Positions 1 through 5,728 of a stretch of 6,865 nt of DNA are shown here, in pieces. The stretch is from JBCDIQ01 sp039024295 (lineage in GTDB: Bacteria > Bacteroidota > Bacteroidia > J057): positions 1-6,865 of the forward strand of contig JBCDIQ010000323.1 of assembly GCA_039024295.1 (NCBI GenBank). The letters run 5' to 3'. Each line of letters begins with the position of its first letter. Within the stretch, counting starts at the first letter, position 1. Both the position numbers and the translations under genes were made by a program. Below the pieces are notes generated by a model. The model made no database searches and was not told the DNA's origin. It worked only from the letters and a program-made list of their open reading frames with translations.

Positions 1-1111
1 CAGAAAAGTTAACGGGGGATACTCCGTCAAGTCCAACAATGTCTCCATCCCGCTGTAGCAGTGCTGACTGGGTACGTACAACGACAGAAGAGTCTGCCTT
101 ACTACGCAGTTCCAGGAAGATCCAGTCCACAATGGCATCATTACCCGTAGCTGCCAGTACCTCTGCACCGATCGTTTCTCCTCCACCGGTCACCTGGGTG
201 TATCCTAAGCCAGTGTAAGGCTCTGTTGTAGGCAGCACATTTGCCTGACGTAGGTTGTCATTCATTGTACCACTGCTATAGGCTCCTTGAAGAAATACTT
301 TAGGGCTCAATTTCAAGGCACCTTCTCCCAGGGTAAAAGTCCCCAGGGTATCCAGGGTTATGTCTACTGTATTGGCTACAGCATCCGTCATATCTGGCTC
401 GTAGTTGATCCAGTTAGTCCCTGTTTGATGCCAGGATTCCAAATCCGCTTCCGTAAGGCCATTCAGTTCAGCATCGAAATAGCTTACTTCCACGCTCGCG
501 TTCAGTCCGGCATTGTTGGCAGGAACAATTACATAATACCGTTCGATTGAGTTACTACCCGACAGGTCCTGAGCAACATGGCCCCTGCGCACGATGGTGC
601 TGCTCAGATTACTGGCTGAGGTAATGCTCACGCCCAGGTTTCCTGGGTTGGTTCCACTTGGAGCATTCAAGGGAAGCACCTTAACAATTTCTCCCCCGTT
701 GGCTCCAGTAATCCTGGCAGTTTCTGATTCGCCAGAAAGTCCACCTTGATCTGTCCCAAGGGTGATGTCGTTTCCATTAAGGTTAAGGATGCCGGCAATG
801 AAATAGATGCTATCCGTAACGGAAATAGCTTTTTCTAAATACACGGTGTCCTGGGTGTTATTAATCTTCAGGCCATAGAAATTCGTCACCGCTGAACCGG
901 CGATCGTGTCCGAACTGGTCCCGTTAAAATTGACTGTGCTACTGTCAGCGGTAAACGTACCGTTGTTCTTCCAACTGACATTTTGCAAGACAATCTCAGG
1001 GGTACCACTGGCAACTAAATAGGTGCCGTTTTGAATCTGTAGGGTTCCTTGAGCAAAAAGTTGAATGCAACCGATGCTCAATACGAGTAGAAAAAGACTT
1101 AAACGTTTCAT
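1..1111 (-). CDS. T9SS-type secreted surface protein, N-terminal part (runs off the window edge)
   Basis: Reading the minus strand from the ATG at 1111 gives 370 codons without a stop, continuing past position 1, so the C-terminus is missing. Residues 1-20 are a Sec signal peptide (MKRLSLFLLVLS, likely cut after LFA before QG). Residues about 25-120 show short beta repeats of the type NNGTFTADSSTVNFNG followed by TNFYGLKINN, a pattern common in large Bacteroidota surface proteins. Residues about 130-265 resemble a second family-typical beta domain (RYYVIVPANNAGLNA, then YFDAELNGLTEADLESW). From residue 271 a third recognisable block begins (KVFLQGAYSSGTMNDNLR), reaching NDAIVDWIFLELR and QRDGDIVGLDGVSPV near the edge. 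This block usually precedes a C-terminal T9SS sorting tail, so one is expected outside the window. The role is probably cell-surface or extracellular; no catalytic motif is visible. The gene is divergent from the 1479 operon. The coding call is strong; the function is only a class assignment. Confidence 0.9.
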   Translation of the reverse strand, partial: MKRLSLFLLVLSIGCIQLFAQGTLQIQNGTYLVASGTPEIVLQNVSWKNNGTFTADSSTVNFNGTSSDTIAGSAVTNFYGLKINNTQDTVYLEKAISVTDSIYFIAGILNLNGNDITLGTDQGGLSGESETARITGANGGEIVKVLPLNAPSGTNPGNLGVSITSASNLSSTIVRRGHVAQDLSGSNSIERYYVIVPANNAGLNASVEVSYFDAELNGLTEADLESWHQTGTNWINYEPDMTDAVANTVDITLDTLGTFTLGEGALKLSPKVFLQGAYSSGTMNDNLRQANVLPTTEPYTGLGYTQVTGGGETIGAEVLAATGNDAIVDWIFLELRSKADSSVVVRTQSALLQRDGDIVGLDGVSPVNFS

Positions 1112-1167
1112 TCGTATTTTTTTGATTTTTGGTACTGATGTAAAGGTCCGGGGAACGGCGAATAAGT

Positions 1168-1208
1168 GCTTGGACTATTGTTCCAAAAGCTTGGACTATT
1201 GTTCCAAA
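1168..1208. repeat. Two tandem copies of a 20-21 bp dyad-bearing repeat
   Basis: The unit GCTTGGACTATTGTTCCAAA occurs at 1168-1187 and again at 1189-1208, identical over 20 bp with a period of 21 bp (about two helical turns). Each unit contains inverted half-sites TTGGA and TCCAA separated by 7 bp (1170-1186 and 1191-1207). Phased dyads 60-140 bp upstream of a start codon look like paired binding sites for a dimeric regulator of the minus-strand gene at 1111. That role is inferred; the repeat itself is seen directly. Confidence 0.6.
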
Positions 1209-1225
1209 TGGCCCTGAATGGGCCA
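1209..1225. repeat. Inverted repeat TGGCCC-tgaat-GGGCCA
   Basis: A perfect 6-bp inverted repeat with a 5-nt spacer lies immediately after the tandem repeat. It has the same overall length (17 bp) as the dyads in that repeat but a different sequence. It could be a third operator-like site or a small hairpin in the leader of the minus-strand gene. No T-tract follows, so it is not called a terminator. Confidence 0.4.
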
Positions 1226-1383
1226 AAAAGCCGAAAAAGTGAGGGTTTTGTCCTAATCGCCCCAAATACTTTTTAGAAATGTTAAAGGGCGGCCCTATGT
1301 AGTTTGACGGTCTAAAGCGTCTTCAAAATGGGTCCAAAATTTGCTGTTTCTTACAATAGCAGTGTCGAGATTCTTGGATGAAC

Positions 1384-1400
1384 AGGTGAAATTTTCACCT
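1384..1400. promoter_or_regulatory. Perfect 17-bp palindrome, candidate operator of the 1479 operon
   Basis: AGGTGAAATTTTCACCT has 8-bp arms that are exact reverse complements around one central T. It lies 78 bp upstream of the ATG at 1479, a plausible place for a dimeric repressor or activator to act on the secreted protein / EAD11-like / pYEATS operon. The symmetry is seen directly. The regulatory role and the regulator are inferred; no regulator gene is present in the window. Confidence 0.45.
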
Positions 1401-1478
1401 TCCCATTTCGGCATATACACCAGTCGTGACCTTTTACCAGAACTCATCTTCGCAAAAGCTTTTCGAGAAAAATTTCCG

Positions 1479-2567
1479 ATGAAAAACATTTATTCTTTCC
1501 TCCTCTTCCTATCTCTACTTTTCTTTGTTCAACATAATTTTGCCTGTGACAGGTCATCCGTAAGCTTGGTAAGTTTCACCGATAACGGCACTTCCTATGA
1601 TTACCTAATAGAAATATGTATCGGTGGGGGAGTTTCAGGAGTAAACCGAGGAGCAGACAATGCTACCCAAACAATTGCCATCGCGCTTTACGATCCCACA
1701 GCGTCGGCTACCATCACCTTGGACACTTTGTCTATTACCAGTGATTCAACGGGGGTCACCTTACCAGGCATGGTGATCAATATGCTCGGTGCTCCATTTA
1801 ACTCTGAACGGGTAATCGGATACATTCACTCTGGAGCAACGGATTTTCTGTGCGTCACCAGTACCGCAGGCTGTGGAAATGTACATACCGACTGTTTCCG
1901 GGTGGGCTTCACTTCAGATGAATTCTTGGATTCTCTCCGGGTGTTCGGCGCAGAAGGAGCAGGAAACCCAAACGCCGGCTGCTTTCCAGATGCAGATATG
2001 GCCCTGAATTTAAATGCTCTACTTCCAGTTGAATATGCCTACTTTAATGGAGCGTCTACAGATGCAGGCGTTACCTTGTCATGGGCCACTGCCAGTGAAT
2101 CCAATAGCCATTATTTTGAAGTAGAACGCTCGATCAACAACCAGCCCTTTCAACCCATTGGTCAGGTTCAAAGTGCAGGGAATTCTACATCTTTACGCAC
2201 CTATGCATTCACAGACCGCCCAGACCAAGTCGGCACGTATTCGTATCGATTAAAACAGGTGGATTTGGACGGAAAATCACAGTTCAGTTCAGTCATATTG
2301 GTGAACCATGCTACTCCTGCCTCCTATATAGAGCTGTTTCCCAATCCAGTGGAAGAAAGCCTGAACATTAACCTTTCCCTCCAAGAGGATGCGGTCAATG
2401 TTACGGTGGATTTGCTGGACATTAATGGGAAGGTGTGTAAGCGCGAAACCCTATCTCAAGCAGGCACCTCAACGATAGGGACACAAGCGCTCCTTTCCGG
2501 GGTGTATATCGTGGAGATCCGCCGTTTGGGGGTTGTGGTGAAAAGGGAAAAAATCCTCAAGCTATGA
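1479..2567 (+). CDS. T9SS cargo protein with C-terminal type A sorting domain
   Basis: The ATG at 1479 is chosen over an in-frame TTG at 1341 because it directly begins a signal peptide (MKNIYSFLLFLSLLFFVQ, likely cut after NFA at residue 22), giving 362 residues. Residues 23-180 form an unrecognised domain with six cysteines (23, 47, 125, 132, 139, 168), an even number that would suit three disulfides outside the cytoplasm. Residues about 183-276 resemble the fibronectin-III-like module common before T9SS tails (LSWATASESNSHYFEVERS, YSYRLKQVDLDGKS). Residues about 286-362 are a Por-secretion-tail sorting domain: LFPNP, DLLDINGKV, LLSGVYIVEI and the terminal KREKILKL. The protein should cross the inner membrane by Sec and the outer membrane by T9SS, then be released or anchored. 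Its specific role is unknown. It ends 4 nt before the next start codon, so it is very likely co-transcribed with the two genes that follow. Confidence 0.93.
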   Translation: MKNIYSFLLFLSLLFFVQHNFACDRSSVSLVSFTDNGTSYDYLIEICIGGGVSGVNRGADNATQTIAIALYDPTASATITLDTLSITSDSTGVTLPGMVINMLGAPFNSERVIGYIHSGATDFLCVTSTAGCGNVHTDCFRVGFTSDEFLDSLRVFGAEGAGNPNAGCFPDADMALNLNALLPVEYAYFNGASTDAGVTLSWATASESNSHYFEVERSINNQPFQPIGQVQSAGNSTSLRTYAFTDRPDQVGTYSYRLKQVDLDGKSQFSSVILVNHATPASYIELFPNPVEESLNINLSLQEDAVNVTVDLLDINGKVCKRETLSQAGTSTIGTQALLSGVYIVEIRRLGVVVKREKILKL

Positions 2568-2571
2568 TCAT

Positions 2572-3234
2572 ATGACGTTCAATGAAAAAATAAGCCGTGC
2601 TAAGGAACTGCTCCGATCCAGTATCGAAGGAGCCATTAAATTTATCGTTCCCCTGATAGCACCTACCAGCACTGCATTTGACGAGTTTATTCAAATTGAA
2701 GGTCGGTTTAATCAAATTGAACGGGAATTTAATAAAGGCATCATCACCACCGAAGAGCGTGGACTTAGGCTGAACCAGATACGAGACGGGTTATTGAGCA
2801 CCATCAATGCCCTATCTGAAAATGACCTAAGGATTGAGCCAATAGCTGCGACTCCCGGCCCGGATGGAGGAACAGAGGCCCTGTTGGAAAAATTACGGGA
2901 ATCCATCGCCGAATTGGAAAAATTAAAATCTGAGAATCTGGCCCTCAAAAGTCAGGACAAAAAGCAGCGACTGAAGATCATCATTCAGTGTGACCCGGAA
3001 ATTGATGACAGGCCCAGTGCCTATACCTGCCAATGCATCATCCTGGACGATGAAACGGGAGAGGAGATCGAGAAGGAAATGCCGTTACGCAAAGAGCCTG
3101 GTGGCATCGTGGTGACGATCCACGACATAAATCCCACCGATTATGTGCAAATCAGAATCAAGGATGCCAGCAGAGAATGGGAAAGTGAATATTTTAGTCC
3201 GCAATTTCTCACACAAATACTCAAACTAGTTTAA
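2572..3234 (+). CDS. Effector-associated-domain (EAD11-like) adaptor protein with coiled coil and beta-rich C-terminal domain
   Basis: This is a 220-residue soluble protein with no signal peptide or membrane segment. Residues about 5-85 are predicted helical and resemble effector-associated domain 11: the stretch QIEGRFNQIEREFNKGIITT, followed by EERGLRLNQIRDGLLSTINAL, fits the family pattern of an (L/I)xxRxNxLERE helix, a short G-I-(I/T)-(S/T) turn and an ExxxxxNxIxxxLLxxxxxL helix. Residues 86-100 are a Pro/Gly linker. Residues 101-130 form a heptad-like Leu/Glu/Lys coiled coil (LLEKLRESIAELEKLKSENL). Residues 133-220 alternate hydrophobic and charged residues as a beta domain would (LKIIIQC, TCQCIILDD, IVVTIHDI, YVQIRIKD) and match nothing I recognise. 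EADs are known as homotypic or heterotypic adaptors that tether effectors in bacterial conflict systems. The protein has no catalytic motif, so an adaptor or sensor role is inferred. It starts 4 nt after the secreted-protein gene and ends 8 nt before the pYEATS gene. The EAD11 assignment is by eye and moderately sure. Confidence 0.9.
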   Translation: MTFNEKISRAKELLRSSIEGAIKFIVPLIAPTSTAFDEFIQIEGRFNQIEREFNKGIITTEERGLRLNQIRDGLLSTINALSENDLRIEPIAATPGPDGGTEALLEKLRESIAELEKLKSENLALKSQDKKQRLKIIIQCDPEIDDRPSAYTCQCIILDDETGEEIEKEMPLRKEPGGIVVTIHDINPTDYVQIRIKDASREWESEYFSPQFLTQILKLV

Positions 3235-3242
3235 CCCCTTAG

Positions 3243-3551
3243 ATGATGATGTTACGACTGAGAAATTCCTGGAAATACCAAGGGGACGACAGATGGGATT
3301 GGCGTGTATTCCTCGAGGACGATGGCTCTGGTGATATCGACCAAATCGAGTCTGTGGAGTATATCCTCCATCCTTCCTTCCCCAAACCGCGCATGATCCG
3401 AACAGACCGGGACACCAAATTTGAGTTAAAGACCAATGGGTGGGGGGTGTTCTTGATCCGGGCCTTTGCCAAAACCCTGGACGGCAAGAAGATCCGACTA
3501 GAACATTATCTGCAGTTGAGTTATGACCCGGAGGAGGGAGAGACGGAGTGA
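3243..3551 (+). CDS. Stand-alone prokaryotic YEATS (pYEATS) domain protein
   Basis: The 102 residues are almost wholly one YEATS-like Ig fold. Family marks are W18-W20 (RWDWRVFLED) in the early strands, IESVEYILHPSFPKP (residues 35-49), FELKTNGWGVF (60-70) and the last strand LEHYLQLSY (86-94). The LHPSF and GWGxF segments correspond to the loops that form the acyl-lysine pocket of eukaryotic YEATS readers such as AF9, YEATS2 and GAS41. His43, Phe46 and Trp67 occupy the pocket positions, so ligand binding is possible but unproven. There is no signal peptide or membrane segment, so the protein is cytoplasmic. Three ATG codons occur in a row at the start (3243, 3246, 3249); the first is used here and the true one cannot be told apart. 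The gene lies 8 nt downstream of the EAD11-like gene and is probably translated from the same mRNA. A partner or ligand-sensing role in a conflict or signalling complex is inferred from this pairing. Confidence 0.92.
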   Translation: MMMLRLRNSWKYQGDDRWDWRVFLEDDGSGDIDQIESVEYILHPSFPKPRMIRTDRDTKFELKTNGWGVFLIRAFAKTLDGKKIRLEHYLQLSYDPEEGETE

Positions 3552-3602
3552 GATTGCGTCAATTGTTTATCTGGCGATATGCTTAATCTTCTCAACCTCT
3601 TC

Positions 3603-4067
3603 TTATCCCGGTTTTTCTAATGCATATTTTATTGCCGGATATCTGATAACGGAGTCAAGCAATCGAGTAAGTGACGCATATTCAGAATCTTCGAGCGGCT
3701 TCATAATCAAGATGGGACCTTTTTTTTCTACTTGAGGTAACCAATTCTGGATTTTTCCTATCACTAAGTTTCCCTGCTTTGAGGAATCCTGGTGTTTCCC
3801 TTTCACCCAAACATACTCATCCTTTGAGAGATAAACAGTGAAGGTATTTTTCCTTCGAGGGGATTTATTAAGCCGCTCTTTCTGATCTTGAGGAAGCTCA
3901 GTTGACATAACCTCCTTAGACCTCTTGGTTGCAGCAAGAAAGATCGCTTTGGGGATGAAGTAAAGTGCCAATATGCCAATCAACCCCATTAACAGAACCT
4001 TTCGACGCCTTTTTCTGCGCTTTTCAATGGCTTGACCTAGTTTTGGGAAATGAGGCTTCTCCTTCAT
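3603..4067 (-). CDS. Small single-pass membrane protein, divergent ExbD/TolR-like
   Basis: The protein has 154 residues. A basic N-terminus (KRRKRRRK, residues 17-23) precedes one membrane helix at about 24-46 (VLLMGLIGILALYFIPKAIF), giving an N-in topology with the rest periplasmic. After the helix, SKEVMSTELPQD (50-61), a strand TFTVYLSKDEYVWVKG (75-90) and the C-terminal PILIMKPLEDSEYASLTRLL (118-137) ending IKYALEK follow the order seen in Bacteroidota ExbD: a helix with TT-x-LSK, LPKD, a vtlxKxxxvyyyxG strand, then vxIKPxxxxxYxxvvxxLDxxxxxxIxkYal. ExbD proteins couple proton flow through ExbB to TonB-type energy transfer using an aspartate in the helix. That aspartate and the MTPMVD motif are absent here, and no exbB or tonB is adjacent. 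It may be a degenerate or structural paralogue, or an unrelated hypothetical. The gene converges with the pYEATS gene (51-nt gap) and diverges from the DUF547 gene. Function is uncertain. Confidence 0.78.
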   Translation of the reverse strand: MKEKPHFPKLGQAIEKRRKRRRKVLLMGLIGILALYFIPKAIFLAATKRSKEVMSTELPQDQKERLNKSPRRKNTFTVYLSKDEYVWVKGKHQDSSKQGNLVIGKIQNWLPQVEKKGPILIMKPLEDSEYASLTRLLDSVIRYPAIKYALEKPG

Positions 4068-4071
4068 GTAG

Positions 4072-4105
4072 CAAACTTAGCAGATGGAGTATTATGCGCC
4101 ATCAA
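4072..4105 (-). promoter_or_regulatory. Bacteroidota-type promoter of the ExbD-like gene
   Basis: On the minus strand TAAGTTTG (4079 to 4072) matches the TAnnTTTG -7 element exactly, with TTG at 4105 to 4103 and a 23-nt spacer, at the upper limit of the TTG-N17-23-TAnnTTTG pattern described for Flavobacterium. The -7 box ends only 4 nt before the ATG at 4067, so transcription would start at or next to the start codon, giving a leaderless or nearly leaderless mRNA. An alternative is that this match is chance. Confidence 0.4.
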
Positions 4106-4265
4106 GGTAATAACATAATCAGTAAAGGCCTGATGATGTTCCCCCTCAATGACCCACCCTAATGGTGGATGAGGTATATTATTTGGGACAATAACCTGAC
4201 TAGATTTCAGGACGAGAACTTTTTGAGGATTGATGCTGTAGATAACAGTGAGTTACCTATTCCTC

Positions 4266-4979
4266 ATGCCAACAATCAACCATCTCTCCGAAATCTTAAT
4301 CAGGACGGTAAAATTGAGCCAAGACTACCAAGAGATCCTGGAAGAACTGGCGCAATATCCCCTCCAGCGATTAAAGGAAGAGTTGCATAATGATGATCTA
4401 AGAAAGGCTTTTTGGATTAACAGCTACAATGCCTTTTTTCTGATTTTTCGCCGGGAAAGAGGAATTCAAAAACCTCATATTTATCGACAAAAATTAGTGA
4501 CCATTGCAGGAGAAAAACTGAGTCTCGATGAGATAGAGCACGGCATTCTCCGCCGATTTAGGTATAAATTTTCCCGTGGATACCTCGCTAACCCATTTGC
4601 AAGAAGATTGGTCAAGCAACTTGCTCTCAGGCAAATCGATTTTCGAATTCATTTCGCACTCAACTGTGGCGCTCAGAGCTGCCCACCCATTGCCTTTTAT
4701 ACCGCCAACAAGATCAATGAGCAACTAGAAATGGCGACGCTCTCCTTTTTGGAAAGCGAAACCCTGCTTAAACCAGGAGATAAAGAAATTCACATCAGTC
4801 GTCTTTTCCACTGGTACCTGGGAGACTTTGGTGGCAAATCTGGAATTCGAAATATGTTGCAGAAATACCTTCAGTTGGATAGCAAAGGGTGCAAACTGAT
4901 CTATAAACAGTATTCCTGGAAAGAGGATTTGGAAAACTACGACGAGAAAAGCTTTGTAGGCACTTACCCAGACCAATAA
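4266..4979 (+). CDS. DUF547 domain protein
   Basis: The ATG at 4266 gives 237 residues. A GTG at 4248 lies directly after an in-frame stop and would add only six residues. Family motifs appear in order: KAFWINSYNAFFL (47-59), LSLDEIEHGILRR (85-97), FRIHFALNCGAQSCPP (126-141) and SRLFHWYLGDFGG (178-190), then QYSWKEDLE near the end (215-223), where the family often has YDW. The region rich in conserved His and Cys (HFALNCGAQSCP) suggests a shared active or binding site, but the reaction of DUF547 proteins is not established. Many family members carry a signal peptide; none is seen here, so this copy looks cytoplasmic. Upstream lies a 198-bp divergent region with no exact TAnnTTTG on the plus strand. 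The DUF2911 lipoprotein gene follows after 70 bp but has its own -7 box. Confidence 0.92.
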   Translation: MPTINHLSEILIRTVKLSQDYQEILEELAQYPLQRLKEELHNDDLRKAFWINSYNAFFLIFRRERGIQKPHIYRQKLVTIAGEKLSLDEIEHGILRRFRYKFSRGYLANPFARRLVKQLALRQIDFRIHFALNCGAQSCPPIAFYTANKINEQLEMATLSFLESETLLKPGDKEIHISRLFHWYLGDFGGKSGIRNMLQKYLQLDSKGCKLIYKQYSWKEDLENYDEKSFVGTYPDQ

Positions 4980-5015
4980 AATTTTGCTAAACATTCTTTT
5001 TCCTGTCAGGTCATG

Positions 5016-5023
5016 TATCTTTG
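5016..5023 (+). promoter_or_regulatory. -7 promoter element TATCTTTG of the DUF2911 gene
   Basis: TATCTTTG is an exact match to the Bacteroidota TAnnTTTG -7 element and lies 26 bp before the ATG at 5050, implying a leader of about 20 nt. No TTG lies at the usual 17-23 nt spacing upstream; the pyrimidine-rich run at 4994-5002 occupies that place. The gene is therefore likely transcribed separately from the DUF547 gene. Confidence 0.6.
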
Positions 5024-5049
5024 ACCATTATTAACCAAAACCACATACC

Positions 5050-5688
5050 ATGCGATTAAAACATCTCCTATTCCTTTTTGCATTGGGCTTACTAGCCTAT
5101 GCTTGCAACTCAGGTGCAGCAACAGAAGAAGCGAAGGACAAAACAGAAGAAACGACTGAACAGGAAGCATCCGGTGAGGAAGCCTCGGAAGCAACAGCCA
5201 GTGAAACAGCTTATGAGATCACTGTTTTGGACGATACTAAGCCAAGTCCTCGTAAAGAAATGAAGGGTACTATTGGCGATGGTGCCGTTTCCGTGAATTA
5301 TGGCAGCCCGAAGATGAAGGGTCGTACCATTTTTGGGGAATTGGTCCCTTGGGGAAAAGTGTGGCGATCTGGTGCGAATGAGGCTAGCCGGGTAACCTTT
5401 GAGAATGATGTGATGGTAGAAGGACAGGCCTTAGCTGCTGGCACCTATGCTTTCTTTTTAATTCCGCAGGAAGAAGGTGCATGGACCGTAATTTTTAACA
5501 AAGAAGCTGAACAATGGGGAGCCTATGAGTACAAAGAAGCAGAAGATGCATTGCGCGTTGAGGTGAGCCCCGTCGATCCAGAACCAGAAGCCTCAGCCGA
5601 AGAGATGGATTTTACCATGGACGCTGGAAAGCTACAATTGCACTGGGACAAAACGGTAGTTCCTGTAGCTGTCACCGCAGCTTCCTAA
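5050..5688 (+). CDS. DUF2911 family lipoprotein
   Basis: The protein has 212 residues. Residues 1-18 are a lipoprotein signal peptide (MRLKHLLFLFALGLLAYA) with lipobox AYA-C and acylation site Cys19. A Glu/Ala/Thr-rich, acidic, low-complexity linker spans about 20-55. DUF2911 covers about 65-208, with the hallmarks SPRKEMKGTIGDGAVSVNYG (66-85), SPKMKGRTIFGELVPWGKVW (86-105), then RSGANEASRVTF, AAGTYAFFLIP, WTVIFNKEAEQWGAYEY and the final strand LQLHWDKTVVPVAV. DUF2911 is widespread in Bacteroidota and has no established reaction; a surface or periplasmic beta domain is expected. The acidic residues soon after Cys19 may act as a surface export signal for lipoproteins, which is inference. The gene has its own -7 box and no close downstream gene, so it is probably monocistronic. 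Confidence 0.95.
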   Translation: MRLKHLLFLFALGLLAYACNSGAATEEAKDKTEETTEQEASGEEASEATASETAYEITVLDDTKPSPRKEMKGTIGDGAVSVNYGSPKMKGRTIFGELVPWGKVWRSGANEASRVTFENDVMVEGQALAAGTYAFFLIPQEEGAWTVIFNKEAEQWGAYEYKEAEDALRVEVSPVDPEPEASAEEMDFTMDAGKLQLHWDKTVVPVAVTAAS

Positions 5689-5728
5689 TACCGAATTGAG
5701 TCTTACTTTTCGTAATTCTTTGAGAGGT

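Larger units (their letters stand above)
1112..1478. promoter_or_regulatory. Divergent intergenic region between two secreted-protein genes
   Basis: This 367-bp stretch separates the minus-strand gene starting at 1111 from the plus-strand gene starting at 1479 and must hold both promoters. No exact TAnnTTTG -7 element was found on either strand; the nearest plus-strand match is AAAATTTG at 1336-1343. The region holds a 21-bp tandem repeat (1168-1208), a hairpin-forming dyad (1209-1225), an 11-bp palindrome AGGGCGGCCCT (1286-1296) and a perfect 17-bp palindrome (1384-1400). Open frames crossing it (minus 996-1265 and 1295-1489, and the TTG-initiated extension from 1341) show no protein-like composition and are treated as non-coding. 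Confidence 0.6.

Noticed and set aside
1341..1478. 46-residue N-terminal extension of the T9SS cargo gene from a TTG codon
   Set aside because: The extension would bury the clear signal peptide that starts at 1479, uses a rare start codon and runs through the 17-bp palindrome, so it is better read as upstream regulatory DNA.
996..1489. Two minus-strand frames (996-1265 and 1295-1489) that could suggest small genes
   Set aside because: The first overlaps the signal-peptide end of the minus-strand surface-protein gene in another frame and translates the tandem DNA repeat; the second is antisense to the start of the cargo gene. Neither shows family features.
3552..3602. Expected bidirectional terminator between the convergent pYEATS and ExbD-like genes
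   Set aside because: Only a 4-bp GACG/CGTC pairing is visible (3542-3560), overlapping the pYEATS stop; it is too weak to call.
3523..3735. Plus-strand frame with a hydrophobic stretch overlapping the pYEATS stop
   Set aside because: It is antisense to the better-supported ExbD-like gene over most of its length and has low-complexity Ser-rich composition.
4154..4168. Hairpin CCACC-ctaat-GGTGG in the intergenic region before the DUF547 gene
   Set aside because: The stem is only 5 bp with no T-tract, no match to a known element and no extension possible on either side; this is within chance expectation.
4169..4390. Plus-strand frame that could be a small gene or a frameshifted 5' part of the DUF547 gene
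   Set aside because: The overlapping frame from 4266 already gives a complete, family-like DUF547 N-terminus, and this frame has a Pro/Arg-rich, shadow-like composition.
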